A DNA stretch of 47,682 bases from Desulforudis sp. (GTDB lineage: Bacteria > Bacillota > Desulfotomaculia > Desulfotomaculales > Desulforudaceae), in assembly GCA_003604975.1 (NCBI GenBank), contig QZIR01000015.1, positions 1-47,682 on the forward strand, given 5' to 3'. The notes below the pieces were generated by a model, which was not told where the DNA came from, made no database searches, and saw only the letters and a program-made list of their open reading frames with translations. Position 1 is the stretch's first letter; each line of letters starts with the position of its first letter. The position numbers and the translations under genes were made by a program. Positions 1 to 7,928 of the stretch are shown piece after piece.

Positions 1-207
1 CTCTAGCGCAAAGGCAATCTTACCGGGTCAGTCCGCAGTACTCCGCTCCGGAGCGGGCGCTTGGGTCAGTAAGCTCGTCACTCCCGGCCCAGGCGTTCCC
101 CCAGACCTCACCGTTACCAGTGACGCCCTTGCTTACGGGTTTCTTCCCGCTGGTTAGGCGACAGGGTTTCTTTCAACCCATCGGCGCGGCAGACATGCCG
201 GGCGTAC
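1..207 (-). mobile_element. Group II intron, probable class IIC, 5' part (domain I), cut by window edge
   Basis: Read on the minus strand from 207 downwards, the sequence starts GTACGCCCGGCATG and continues with the motifs CCTAACCAGC, GTAAGCAAGGGCGTC, GGTAACGGTGA and GGTCTG followed by GGGAA. From memory, the Oceanobacillus iheyensis group IIC intron starts GUGUGCCCGGCAUG and carries GCAAGGGUGUC, a short GUGGCGAC-like stretch and AAUCUGAAGGAAGC in the same order, so the match is structural as well as local. The element lies directly behind a terminator hairpin and its T-run (209-240), the classic insertion site of class IIC introns. The third base is A where GUGYG is usual. The reverse transcriptase ORF and domains V/VI would lie outside the window, so activity cannot be judged. 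Confidence 0.7.
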
Positions 208-208
208 T

Positions 209-240
209 AAAAAAGCGGCCGGGGCAAATGCTCCGACCGC
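209..240 (-). terminator. Rho-independent terminator, minus strand
   Basis: The stem GCGGTCGG/CCGGCCGC (one G-T pair, 215-222 with 233-240) is followed on the minus strand by six T (214-209). It would end transcription of the minus-strand unit holding the small ORF and the adenine methylase. It is also the apparent insertion target of the group II intron that starts one base after the T-run. Confidence 0.75.
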
Positions 241-279
241 TGACCACTGGTGTCTTAACTCTAAGGGTCTTAACCTTAA

Positions 280-498
280 TTAAGAATGATCTCGCTTAAC
301 AACGCTGTGAGGGATACCGTTGGCGGATTCCTCTTCTTTCTGGCGTTCATACTCCGGACGATACTCTTCCCACGCGTTCATTGTATGCTCTTTAAAGGCC
401 TCCCACCTACCTAGCTCGTCCTGGTACAGACATTTACCTGTATTAACAACTTCCAGGCAGACCATCACCGATGTTCGCGCCAGGGCAAGGGCGTGCAC
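280..498 (-). CDS. Small hypothetical protein, start uncertain
   Basis: A 72-codon frame from a GTG at 498 encodes a hydrophilic protein with an acidic and aromatic C-terminal half (WEAFKEHTMNAWEEYRPEYE). I recognise no family. The same frame stays open upstream to about 597, with plausible protein-like sequence (SDFDLAYIAGERDIDPGDFE) but no ATG, GTG or TTG near a ribosome binding site. The true start may therefore be lost, or this may be a displaced C-terminal part of the upstream broken gene. It ends 40 bases before the terminator at 240, consistent with being the last gene of that transcript. Confidence 0.35.
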   Translation of the reverse strand: MHALALARTSVMVCLEVVNTGKCLYQDELGRWEAFKEHTMNAWEEYRPEYERQKEEESANGIPHSVVKRDHS

Positions 499-572
499 CC
501 GCGCCGGCGCGAGGGGTTGAAAGACGCTCTCGAAATCACCGGGGTCGATATCCCGCTCGCCGGCAATATAGG

Positions 573-1474
573 CTAGATCAAAATCCGAATTAGAGTAATT
601 CGGGGCCCACTAGCTCCGATCCCGCCTTCCGTTTCATCGAACAGGACGAGATTTTGGGGGCTTAGTGTAGACGCTGCCACACGGTTCAACCAAAGAACCT
701 CAACCCGCCGCTTACCGTTCTGAGCGCAGGCCTGGGACTCATAGCGATCCCAACATCTAAGACGCTCATCGTACAAATCGCACCCGTACCCGGAGACTAG
801 GACCGGTCCCGGGTGATTATCCAAAGCATCGAGCAGCTCTAGATGGTCAGCGTCCGTCATTTCGTCGGCGTACTGTCGTTTCGATCTAGTAGATAAGGAA
901 TATGGAGGATCTGCGTAGATCAGCACTTCGCGGTATCTATATCGACTGATTAGCTCAATTGCTGGAAGTTGCTCGATCTGAGCTTCTTTAAGTCGCTCAG
1001 CTGCAATCAGGATGCGTTCGGCAAGCCATTCCACACTTTCGGCAGGCACGTTCCCTTTCGGCCTTGGACATCATTCGCCCAACCTGCCCGATCACTCAGC
1101 TTTGCGCCGTAAGCCATCCAACAACGTATCAAAAAGCGCCGGGCATCCTCAACGGAATCACCGGTCCGGTAATAACTCTCGTAGTACTCCTGGCGGCTCC
1201 AAGGTGTCATGGCAATGAGCCGGATCAGCTGGTCCGACTGACCACGAATTACTTTAAACAAATTGACCACTTCTCCGTTTATGTCGTTAATCGTCTCGAT
1301 ATGTGAGGGTCGCTTGCAGAAAAAGACAGCACCCGATCCAAAAAACGGCTCCAGATACGTGCGGTGTCTCGGAAGGTGATTACAGATCCATTCAGCCAAG
1401 TTCCACTTAGAGCCTGGGTACTTCAATACCGGTTTTGCCTGGTGTATTCCGAATCCACCGTGCAGTTCCTCCAC
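573..1474 (-). pseudogene. DNA adenine methylase (Dam/DpnIIA, D12 class), frameshifted
   Basis: Two overlapping frames together make one D12-class N6-adenine methyltransferase of about 300 residues, the usual family length. The first frame (1474 to 1007) has the SAM-binding start LKYPGSKW and EPFFGSGAVFF, and DINGEVVNLFKVIR. The second (from about 1040 to 573) has the catalytic YADPPY motif (DPPY) and the downstream VLVSGYGCDLYDE. The frames switch by one base near 1035-1050, in the stretch where family members continue smoothly from RKGTCLP to ESVEWLAERIL. The GTG start at 1474 is preceded by GAGGAGG. Single-gene methylases of this kind are common in prophages and mobile islands. Either the gene is dead or the frameshift is a sequencing error; both halves are otherwise well kept. 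Confidence 0.8.
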
Positions 1475-1565
1475 TCCCTCACCTCCTCGTAGGCCGATTA
1501 TGCGAATCTCTTCCTTCCTGCAGGCAACCTAAGCCGCTTCCGGGTCAAACGCTTCTCCTTGCCTA

Positions 1566-2495
1566 TTACATCAAAAAACGGAAAGAAATCATTTCTCCGC
1601 CGAGGCTAAGTATCGAGCAGTTAAATACAAGATCATCCAACAATACACCAGGTAGCTTTCGTTGAACATTCTCTAAGCTAAATGAGATCCTTGGGGTAAG
1701 TCCTAATACATCGAGAGTTGCTGCCTTTTTAAGTGATGGTCTGACTGGGAGATCGGACAGTAGTGTCCTACTGCTTACGTACAGTAGTGTCCTGCTGCTT
1801 ACTTCAAGGTCGATCGTTGGAATGGGCCAAACATCCCGCGTCTCCTGTCTTGCCTTCTCTGGAGGCACGCGATCTAGATAATATCCCTCTCGGGTTTGGA
1901 TGCGCCACAAGAGGTATTTAATCGCGAGTAACGATCCTGGATTGACACGGGATGTTTGAATATGTTCATGGGCTGTAACATGAGAATTGATAAATTGTTT
2001 GGCATCTTCTTTGGTTTCCAGCCCATTTCTTTCCGAAATGTCTTTTGAGTGGCCGGCTAACAACTTAATAAGGGATAGTGCATCATCGGATGTGAATTCC
2101 CGAATGTCTGGGCTTGGTGCACTCCAAGTGGCCAGGAGCTGGGCAGCACAACAGGCAAAACCTTGTAATACATTCTCATTCTCGATTAATCTACGTATAG
2201 AGTTTTCAAAGGCGTGGGTCTTGCAAAAAACATCGGATAAATACTCCTCAGTTGTGTTCCATATCTCAGGAACCCACTGAGGTACGGAAACGAACGGCTT
2301 AATACCTTTCGCCCATTACCGAGCCAGATCTTGAACCGCACTCTCCTTAACATGGCGTACAGCTGAAATGTAATTTGAAATGGTGCCGGTCGATATTCCT
2401 AATTCATGCGCCAGTTGATATGCGGGTATGGCCCACCAAGAAATCAAGAATGGCAAGGCATCCGAGAGGAATCCTTGCCATTTTTCTTTTCAGTA
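1566..2495 (-). pseudogene. Helix-turn-helix protein gene broken by an in-frame stop
   Basis: The minus-strand frame from about 2495 reads a helix-turn-helix-like stretch (AYQLAHELGISTGTISNYIS, then AVRHVKE), meets TAA at 2318-2316, and continues in the same frame for 250 codons with normal-looking protein (from WAKGIKPFVSVPQW to 1566). Sequence on both sides of the stop joins naturally, so this is one gene with a nonsense change rather than two genes. No ATG, GTG or TTG with a ribosome binding site is evident at the 5' end. The C-terminal third carries a 24-bp tandem duplication (1758-1805). I cannot name the family; a small DNA-binding regulator of a mobile or phage-like region is an inference from the HTH and the neighbouring methylase. 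Confidence 0.6.
1758..1805. repeat. 24-bp tandem repeat, each unit with a 6-bp inverted repeat
   Basis: Two adjacent 24-base units begin at 1758 and 1782. Each opens with CAGTAGTGTCC; in the first unit CAGTAG and CTACTG form a 6-bp inverted repeat around TGTC, and the second has one change (CTGCTG). Read on the minus strand inside the broken HTH gene it inserts eight codons twice (VSSRTLLY then VSSRTLLS). Confidence 0.8.
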
Positions 2496-2533
2496 AGTAT
2501 CGTGCTTGTCAATTGTCGTCAGCGGCCAATATG

Positions 2534-4855
2534 TTACCGGTCCTTTGAACGCCTGTCCCGCACGTAAACGCTGCCCGGCAGTGCCTTGGCGCGTTTCTTG
2601 AGCTGAGCAGCCGTCTCCGCCAGTGTCCGGTAGTCCTCATGGTCCTGACAGTCGACAATGGCCAGGGAGACTGATACCAGGGGCAACCACCCCTGCCGTC
2701 CGGCCCGGTCTTGACCGTAAAAGAATCCATTGTTCCTGTGTTCAGGGAGAAAACAGCTTCTGACCAAACGGTCAAACAGCTTCACAATCTTCCGGCTGAT
2801 CCGCTCCGCGCATTCCGGCTTGGTAATCACGATCAGATCGTCACCGCCGATGTGCCCGACAAAGTCTTCTTCGATACCGTATTTTCGGGTGCTGTGTAAA
2901 AGCACTTTGGCCAGAAGCATTATCATGTGGTCGCCGTTTTCGAATCCGTAGGTGTCGTTGTAGGCCTTGAACCGGTCCAGGTCAGCATAGATCACGCTAC
3001 TGATCTGGCTGTGACGGGCTCTTCTGGACAGCTCTTCCTCAATGGCCACGTTCCCGGGAAGGCCGGTCAGGGGGTTCGCCCCCTTGGCCAGTTCAATCTG
3101 CACCCGGGTCAGGGCATCGAGCAGCCTTTGTACCGACACTACTCCGACCAATGCTCCGTTTGCACCCACAACCACGAGATCGTCATACAGCTTATCCTGT
3201 TCACGGTTCATAGCCAGTTCCGCCACCTGCTCCACAATGGTGTTGGCGTCCACCACTAGCGGTGTATAATCCATCACGGTCGTTACCGGACGCCGGTAAT
3301 AGAGGGGTACACCATACTGGGAACCAAGTGTTCGGTACAGGTTTTGCCGCATCACAAGCCCTACGGTCTCCTGCCCTCTGACCACCACCAGGCCGCTGTT
3401 CGGTTGCTTGGTGGCATCCAGTTTCTCTTTGACCTCCGAAACCGGTGTTTCTTCGTCGACCACCAGAGCCGGTACGGTTAGGTCCCCGATACACAAGTTA
3501 CGCCGCCAGCCGGCTAGATCCCCGTTTCCCTGCCGCCGGATGTAGGTGGTCACGGTCTTTGCGGTAGCCGGCTTGGGAAATCCGGGGCGGGCCAGAAAAT
3601 AGCCCTGAGCGTAGTGCGCCCCCTCTAACAGCAGGGTATTGAGTTCATTCTGGGTCTCAATCCCCTCGGCAATAACCCGGCTGTTGATCTTCCTGGCCAG
3701 ATTGATCAGGGCATCCACGACGGCCTGCCGACTAGGATTTTTATCGATGTTACGTACCAGGGACATATCAATTTTGATGAAGTCCGGGCGGATCTCGGCT
3801 ATGGACTGCAGTCCGGAGAAACCGGCACCGACATCGTCAACTGCAATACGGTACCCCTGACTCCGATAGTGTTCCACCACCCGCTTAAAGGATTTGTAAT
3901 CCTTAATGCTGTGCCGCTCCGTGATTTCAAAAACGATGTTGTGGGGAACCAGACCATGTTCCCGCAACAGCTTCAAGGTTTCACCCTTAACGAAGCATGG
4001 GTCGCTCATCGTCCGCGGGTGGACGTTCAGGAAGAGCTTTTGTTCCGGCCCCAAGCCGTTGACGTTGCTGATCGCCTTTTCACGGCAGACCCTTTCCGTG
4101 GGAAACAACAACCCCACTTCTTCCGCAAAGCTGAAGATGATATCCGGTCGGCTGAAATAGCTGTCTTCCGGTCCGCGGGTAAGTGCTTCCCACCCCAGCA
4201 CTTCTCCGGATGATAGCGAGACAATCGGTTGGTAAAGGGCTCTCAGGTTCTTGTTGTGGAGTATTTCCTTAAACTCTTTGTTTAGCTTTACGGTATCCAG
4301 GTCAATAGCCCCTTTGGCTACTCTTTGGGCATCTCGTAGCGCGTTATACAGTTTTACTTCCGGCTTCAGGTCGCCGCGTGGCTCAATCACGGAACAGCCT
4401 AGGTGCAGCTCAAGTTCATAGCCTGCCAGCAGCATCAGCTTCGGGTTCAGTTCTTCCTTCAGGGATAAACGCAGGGCTATGGCCAGGTCTAAAAGATGCT
4501 CCTGTGAATGCACGTCTTCGAGGGTCAGCAAGACCACGAAATCATCGGCCCACAAGTGTTCAGTGGCCAAAACGCGGGCTTCGGGTAACAATTCTGCCAT
4601 TCTATGTCGGAGAGCCTCTTCCAGCAGAAACAGGATCCGGGTAGCCATTATCGAACCCTGCATCTGCTGTATTTCATGGAACTTCATGATATCCAGGAAG
4701 ATGACCCCAATCGGTTTGCCAGCGGCGAGTACCCGCTTCAGTTTGTCCACCAGGGACGCTTGATCAATGGACTGGTGAAGGACAAACATCCCGCGCGGGC
4801 GGTAGCGGAGCAGGTCGTTAACCATCCGACAGGTATTCTTGATAACAGTGATCAC
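2534..4855 (-). CDS. Cyclic-di-GMP signalling protein: degenerate GGDEF - EAL - CBS pair - GGDEF-like
   Basis: A 773-residue cytoplasmic protein with no membrane segment. Residues 20-190 look like a worn GGDEF domain with WADDF (102-106) at the signature. Residues 200-440 are an EAL phosphodiesterase domain with the expected catalytic residues visible: E223 (EAL), N277, E310 (EITER), D340/D341 (DDVGAGFS), K361 and E397 (AEGIE). Residues 455-585 resemble a CBS pair, a likely nucleotide sensor. Residues 595-760 are a second GGDEF-type domain with GGDDL at 670-674 and no RxxD inhibitory site in the usual position. The GTG start is set by GGAG about 10 bases upstream. Likely job: hydrolysis of c-di-GMP tuned by nucleotide binding; whether the C-terminal domain makes c-di-GMP is open. 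It is divergent from the next gene. Confidence 0.88.
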   Translation of the reverse strand: MITVIKNTCRMVNDLLRYRPRGMFVLHQSIDQASLVDKLKRVLAAGKPIGVIFLDIMKFHEIQQMQGSIMATRILFLLEEALRHRMAELLPEARVLATEHLWADDFVVLLTLEDVHSQEHLLDLAIALRLSLKEELNPKLMLLAGYELELHLGCSVIEPRGDLKPEVKLYNALRDAQRVAKGAIDLDTVKLNKEFKEILHNKNLRALYQPIVSLSSGEVLGWEALTRGPEDSYFSRPDIIFSFAEEVGLLFPTERVCREKAISNVNGLGPEQKLFLNVHPRTMSDPCFVKGETLKLLREHGLVPHNIVFEITERHSIKDYKSFKRVVEHYRSQGYRIAVDDVGAGFSGLQSIAEIRPDFIKIDMSLVRNIDKNPSRQAVVDALINLARKINSRVIAEGIETQNELNTLLLEGAHYAQGYFLARPGFPKPATAKTVTTYIRRQGNGDLAGWRRNLCIGDLTVPALVVDEETPVSEVKEKLDATKQPNSGLVVVRGQETVGLVMRQNLYRTLGSQYGVPLYYRRPVTTVMDYTPLVVDANTIVEQVAELAMNREQDKLYDDLVVVGANGALVGVVSVQRLLDALTRVQIELAKGANPLTGLPGNVAIEEELSRRARHSQISSVIYADLDRFKAYNDTYGFENGDHMIMLLAKVLLHSTRKYGIEEDFVGHIGGDDLIVITKPECAERISRKIVKLFDRLVRSCFLPEHRNNGFFYGQDRAGRQGWLPLVSVSLAIVDCQDHEDYRTLAETAAQLKKRAKALPGSVYVRDRRSKDR

Positions 4856-5053
4856 CCGGCATCATCTCCAACGCCCAGCAGGAATTTCCATGTTGGGTTA
4901 TGGCAACTATAGCATGCGATTGTTAATTGTTTGCTGTGCCCAGGTAAAAGTTTTGTTAGGATAGACTGCCGGCTTGCATAGAGCCAAACAACGGGATTAC
5001 ACTAACCTGAGGTGGGTATCACCGCCGAAACATCGGCACTTGGAGAAATGGAC

Positions 5054-5590
5054 ATGATTATCGGAATCGTCAGCGACACCCACGACAACCTTCACGGCTG
5101 GAACAGCGCCCTGGAGATCTTTCAGCGGGAAAAGGTCGAACTGATCCTGCACTGCGGAGATATCCTGGAGGCTCACGCCAAAGCTGAATCCTCCCTGTGC
5201 CGCGCAATGAACAGTTCGCCGATTCCGGTACTGGCCGTCAGGGGCAATGTGGACGCAAACGACCACGTTGCCCTTCTGAACTTCCCTGTAGTACCGCTGG
5301 TCCTGGTCCAGGACGGTCCAAACCGGATCATCGCCGTCCACGGCAACCTGTTGGCGGATAAGGCTTCGGCTTACCGGCAGGCCACTTCCCTGAGCGCACG
5401 GTTCCTGGTTCGGGGGCACACGCATATCCCGGAAATTGAAAGAAAGAACGGCGTGTACCTGTTGAATCCGGGCAGCGCCGGGAGCCCAAGGGGTTTCAGT
5501 CAGGCGTCAGTCATGGTCCTTTCACCGGAAAGAATTAAGTTGATCGCCCTTCATTCCGGGGAGATCATCAAGGATGAGCCTCTTTACTAA
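5054..5590 (+). CDS. YfcE/MJ0936-type metallophosphoesterase
   Basis: A 178-residue calcineurin-like phosphoesterase. The metal ligands of the family are present: D and H in GIVSDTHDN at the N-terminus, D in HCGDIL, N in RGNVDAND, H in AVHGN, and the pair in RGHTH. Family members hydrolyse phosphodiesters in vitro with Mn; physiological substrates are usually unknown. The frame is open from a GTG at 5012, but GGAG at 5042-5045 lies 8 bases before the ATG at 5054, and the fold starts right there (MIIGIVSDTH), so I place the start at 5054. A promoter for the next gene follows at once, so it is probably monocistronic. Confidence 0.88.
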   Translation: MIIGIVSDTHDNLHGWNSALEIFQREKVELILHCGDILEAHAKAESSLCRAMNSSPIPVLAVRGNVDANDHVALLNFPVVPLVLVQDGPNRIIAVHGNLLADKASAYRQATSLSARFLVRGHTHIPEIERKNGVYLLNPGSAGSPRGFSQASVMVLSPERIKLIALHSGEIIKDEPLY

Positions 5591-5596
5591 CACCGA

Positions 5597-5624
5597 TTGA
5601 CGTGGGAATTAAAGCGATTATAAT
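5597..5624 (+). promoter_or_regulatory. Sigma-A promoter for the thiazole synthase gene
   Basis: TTGACG (5597-5602), a 16-base spacer and a perfect TATAAT (5619-5624). The start codon lies at 5661, leaving a leader of about 30 bases, too short for a TPP riboswitch. Confidence 0.8.
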
Positions 5625-5660
5625 GTTTACAAGACAGATAATTTATGGAGGCATTTGACT

Positions 5661-6440
5661 ATGAAAATTGATGAAACTGTTGTCTCACGCGCGATTATCG
5701 AACGGTACACGCAGAAACTGCTATCGTGCCTTGACGTTGATGTGGAAATCGTGGGTGGTGGGCCGGCGGGTCTAACGGCTGCCCATTATCTGGCCAAGCA
5801 CGGCGTGAAGACCACCCTTTACGAACGCAAACTGAGCGTTGGCGGTGGCATGTGGGGCGGAGCGATAATGATGAACGAGATCGTGTTCCAGGAGCAGGCC
5901 CGCCCGCTCTTTGAGGAGTTCGGGATCCGGATCAACCCCTACTCGGACGGTTACTATACCGCTTCATCCGTCGAGTGTGTCGCGGCCCTCACCCTGCAGG
6001 CCTGTCAGGCTGGGGCAAATATCATCAACCTGATGACCGTGGAGGACGTAGTCCTGCACGAAGACCGTGTCTCCGGGCTGGTTCTGAACTGGACCGCCGT
6101 GGACATTGCCGGACTGCACGTGGACCCGATCGCCACGCGCTCCAAGTACGTGATCGACTGTACCGGCCACGATATGGAAGTAGCCAACATCCTGTCCTGC
6201 AAGGCCGGAGTCAAACTGGTCACTCCAAGCGGTGAGCCGGTGGGTGAAAAGCCGATGTGGGCCGACGTCGGCGAGAACCAACTGATCGGCCACACCATCG
6301 AGGTTTACCCAGGGCTGTTCGTGGCGGGCATGGCCGCGAACGCGGTAAACGGCGGCTACCGGATGGGCGCGATCTTCGGAGGCATGGTCCTCTCCGGCCG
6401 GCGAGCCGGCGAACTGATCCTTAAGCGTCTCCAGTCTTAA
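5661..6440 (+). CDS. thi4: Thi4 family sulfide-dependent adenosine diphosphate thiazole synthase
   Basis: A 259-residue flavoprotein-like fold with the Rossmann motif GGGPAGLTAAHYL near residue 33, followed by YERKLSVGGGMWGGA and, near the C-terminus, FVAGMAANAVNGGYRMG, all typical of the Thi4/THI1 family. Thi4 makes the thiazole half of thiamin from NAD and glycine. Prokaryotic members of this length usually lack the sulfur-donating cysteine of yeast Thi4 and take sulfide from solution, which suits an anaerobe. Here the region after the TGHD motif is MEVANILSC, so a cysteine lies near but seems two residues off; I would not call the suicidal type from this. A related archaeal use is ribose-1,5-bisphosphate isomerase, less likely. 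ATG at 5661 has GGAGG 9 bases upstream. Confidence 0.85.
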   Translation: MKIDETVVSRAIIERYTQKLLSCLDVDVEIVGGGPAGLTAAHYLAKHGVKTTLYERKLSVGGGMWGGAIMMNEIVFQEQARPLFEEFGIRINPYSDGYYTASSVECVAALTLQACQAGANIINLMTVEDVVLHEDRVSGLVLNWTAVDIAGLHVDPIATRSKYVIDCTGHDMEVANILSCKAGVKLVTPSGEPVGEKPMWADVGENQLIGHTIEVYPGLFVAGMAANAVNGGYRMGAIFGGMVLSGRRAGELILKRLQS

Positions 6441-6451
6441 GAAACAATGCC

Positions 6452-6485
6452 AATGACCCTGGCGCTTCGCCGGGGTCATTTATTG
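6452..6485 (+). terminator. Rho-independent terminator after thi4
   Basis: A 13-bp stem AATGACCCTGGCG/CGCCGGGGTCATT (one G-T pair) with a CTT loop, ending in TTTATT, 11 bases after the stop codon. Confidence 0.8.
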
Positions 6486-6508
6486 AATCAGGAGAGGAAT
6501 TGTCGTAG

Positions 6509-7009
6509 TTGAGGAGATTAACTGTTCACACCGTACCGCCTGGCCGTAACTCACTCTGGCAGTGGCCCAAGGCCAAACACCCGCTGCGGGTGATCTACAA
6601 CTTCCTGTTAATCACTATCTCGCGCTATATCCCTTCCTTACGGCTTAAGAACTTCATCCTGAGACGAACCGGAATGAAAATCGGCAAGGATGCCGCGGTG
6701 GGGGTCCAGGTTGTCTTTGACTACATGTGGCCGGAGTTGATCACCCTCGAAGACAACTGTATCATCGGCTACAACGCCACCATCCTCTGCCACGAGTTCC
6801 TGGTGGAAGAATACCGGACGGGACCGGTCGTCGTTGGTCACAGTGCGCTTGTCGCGGCAAACGCCACTGTGCTGGCCGGGGTGCGAGTCGGCGCCAACGC
6901 AGTGGTGTCCGCTGCCTCGCTCGTCAACCGGGATATCCCGGACAATGCCTTTGCCGGCGGCGTGCCGGCCAGGGTCATCAGGTTCCGCGACGGAGGCGTG
7001 ACACCTTGA
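6509..7009 (+). CDS. Left-handed beta-helix (hexapeptide) O-acyltransferase
   Basis: A 166-residue protein. The N-terminal 50 residues hold a short amphipathic or membrane-associated stretch (VIYNFLLITISRYIPSL). From residue 55 it shows irregular hexapeptide repeats (IGKDAAVGVQV, ITLEDNCIIGYN, VVVGHSALVAANATVLAGVR, VGANAVVSAAS) and the usual C-terminal GGVPARVIR of the NodL/LacA/CapG acetyltransferase group. The histidine of LCHEF (about residue 93) matches the catalytic His. The acceptor is unknown; a sugar or lipid-linked sugar is likely from the family. The TTG start at 6509 follows AGGAGAGG. It overlaps the next gene by four bases, so the two are translated together. Confidence 0.8.
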   Translation: MRRLTVHTVPPGRNSLWQWPKAKHPLRVIYNFLLITISRYIPSLRLKNFILRRTGMKIGKDAAVGVQVVFDYMWPELITLEDNCIIGYNATILCHEFLVEEYRTGPVVVGHSALVAANATVLAGVRVGANAVVSAASLVNRDIPDNAFAGGVPARVIRFRDGGVTP

Positions 7010-7602
7010 CGCGGGGAACCAATGCGCTGCTCGAATTTATCCTCGACCGGCCCTGGGTAATGGTCGCCCTGATCGCTGTGAACCTTAGCGGTACGGTCTA
7101 CGGGTTCTTCTGGTACAAGGACCAGTTAGCGGCAACCCCGTGGTACCTGTGGGTCTTCACGCCGGAATGCCCAAACCAGGCACTCCTCTTGGCGATCGTG
7201 CTCAGCCTGCGCCTGCTGGGTCGCTCGTACAACCTGCTGAACGCCTTGACCTTCCTGGGCCTGATCAAGTACGGCGCGTGGACGGTGCTGATCCTGGGAT
7301 ATCACGAACTGACCGGCGGTTCCCTGTCACCGCTTCAGTGGGGCCTGCTGATTTCACACGTGGGAATGGTTATTGAGGGCCTGATCTTTCTCCCCCTGAT
7401 CTATTCGACAACGTTACTGGCTCTTGTTCCCCTGTGGTTCGGATTCAATGATTTCCTCGACTATGTAGTCGGGATTCACCCGACACTTCCCGGCCCCAAC
7501 CAGTTCCAGCCAGCGCTGCTTTTTGCCCTTCTGGGAACGCTCTTTGCGGTCTTCTATCTGGTGCGTCTGGCAGCCCGTCACAACAGTCCGCGATACAATT
7601 GA
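7006..7602 (+). CDS. DUF1405 family membrane protein (YpjA-like)
   Basis: A 198-residue integral membrane protein with about six hydrophobic segments. The start WVMVALIAVNLSGTVYGFFW, the FTPECPNQAL loop and the GFNDFLDY stretch are the pattern of DUF1405, whose Bacillus member is YpjA. The function of the family is unknown. The start is TTG at 7006 with GGAGG 9 bases upstream, overlapping the acyltransferase stop as TTGA. The -35 box of the following tRNA promoter lies inside its stop codon region. Confidence 0.82.
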   Translation: MTRGTNALLEFILDRPWVMVALIAVNLSGTVYGFFWYKDQLAATPWYLWVFTPECPNQALLLAIVLSLRLLGRSYNLLNALTFLGLIKYGAWTVLILGYHELTGGSLSPLQWGLLISHVGMVIEGLIFLPLIYSTTLLALVPLWFGFNDFLDYVVGIHPTLPGPNQFQPALLFALLGTLFAVFYLVRLAARHNSPRYN

Positions 7603-7627
7603 CAAGGGTGATTCGGTGTGCTATCAT
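7599..7627 (+). promoter_or_regulatory. Promoter of tRNA-Leu
   Basis: A perfect TTGACA (7599-7604), 17-base spacer and TATCAT (7622-7627), 22 bases before the mature tRNA. The -35 box overlaps the 3' end of the DUF1405 gene. Confidence 0.8.
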
Positions 7628-7649
7628 ATCGTTTGTAGCTGAATTCTGT

Positions 7650-7736
7650 GCGGCAGTGGCGGAATGGCAGACGCGCTAGACTCAGGCTCTAGTGCCCGTT
7701 AAGGGTGTGGAGGTTCAAATCCTCTCTGCCGCACCA
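7650..7736 (+). tRNA. tRNA-Leu (anticodon CAG)
   Basis: An 87-base class II tRNA. The acceptor stem GCGGCAG/CTGCCGC pairs perfectly, CCA is encoded, the T arm contains GGTTCAAATCC, and a long variable arm is present as expected for leucine. The anticodon stem CTAGA/TCTAG encloses the loop CTCAGGC, giving anticodon CAG, which reads CUG codons. Confidence 0.97.
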
Positions 7737-7749
7737 AGCAAATCAAAGA

Positions 7750-7775
7750 CTCCCGCGATCGGGAGCCTTTTTTGT
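7750..7775 (+). terminator. Terminator of tRNA-Leu
   Basis: The perfect stem CTCCCG/CGGGAG with loop CGAT (7750-7765) is followed by CC and six T, 14 bases after the tRNA. The 150 bases beyond it hold no gene I can support. Confidence 0.9.
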
Positions 7776-7928
7776 TGGATTTATCACCCGGTAAGAGGGA
7801 CATCAAGACTGTGATGAAGACGGACTTGCCTACCCAAACTGGAACTACTGCCCTTCAGGAAAGCCTGGTTCACCCAGGCGACCGGGCACTACGAGAAGTC
7901 TGACGGGAAGAACCAGGTAATGCTGTAA

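Noticed and set aside
5591-5660. A TPP riboswitch before the Thi4 gene
   Set aside because: The predicted leader is only about 30 bases and no THI-box sequence is present.
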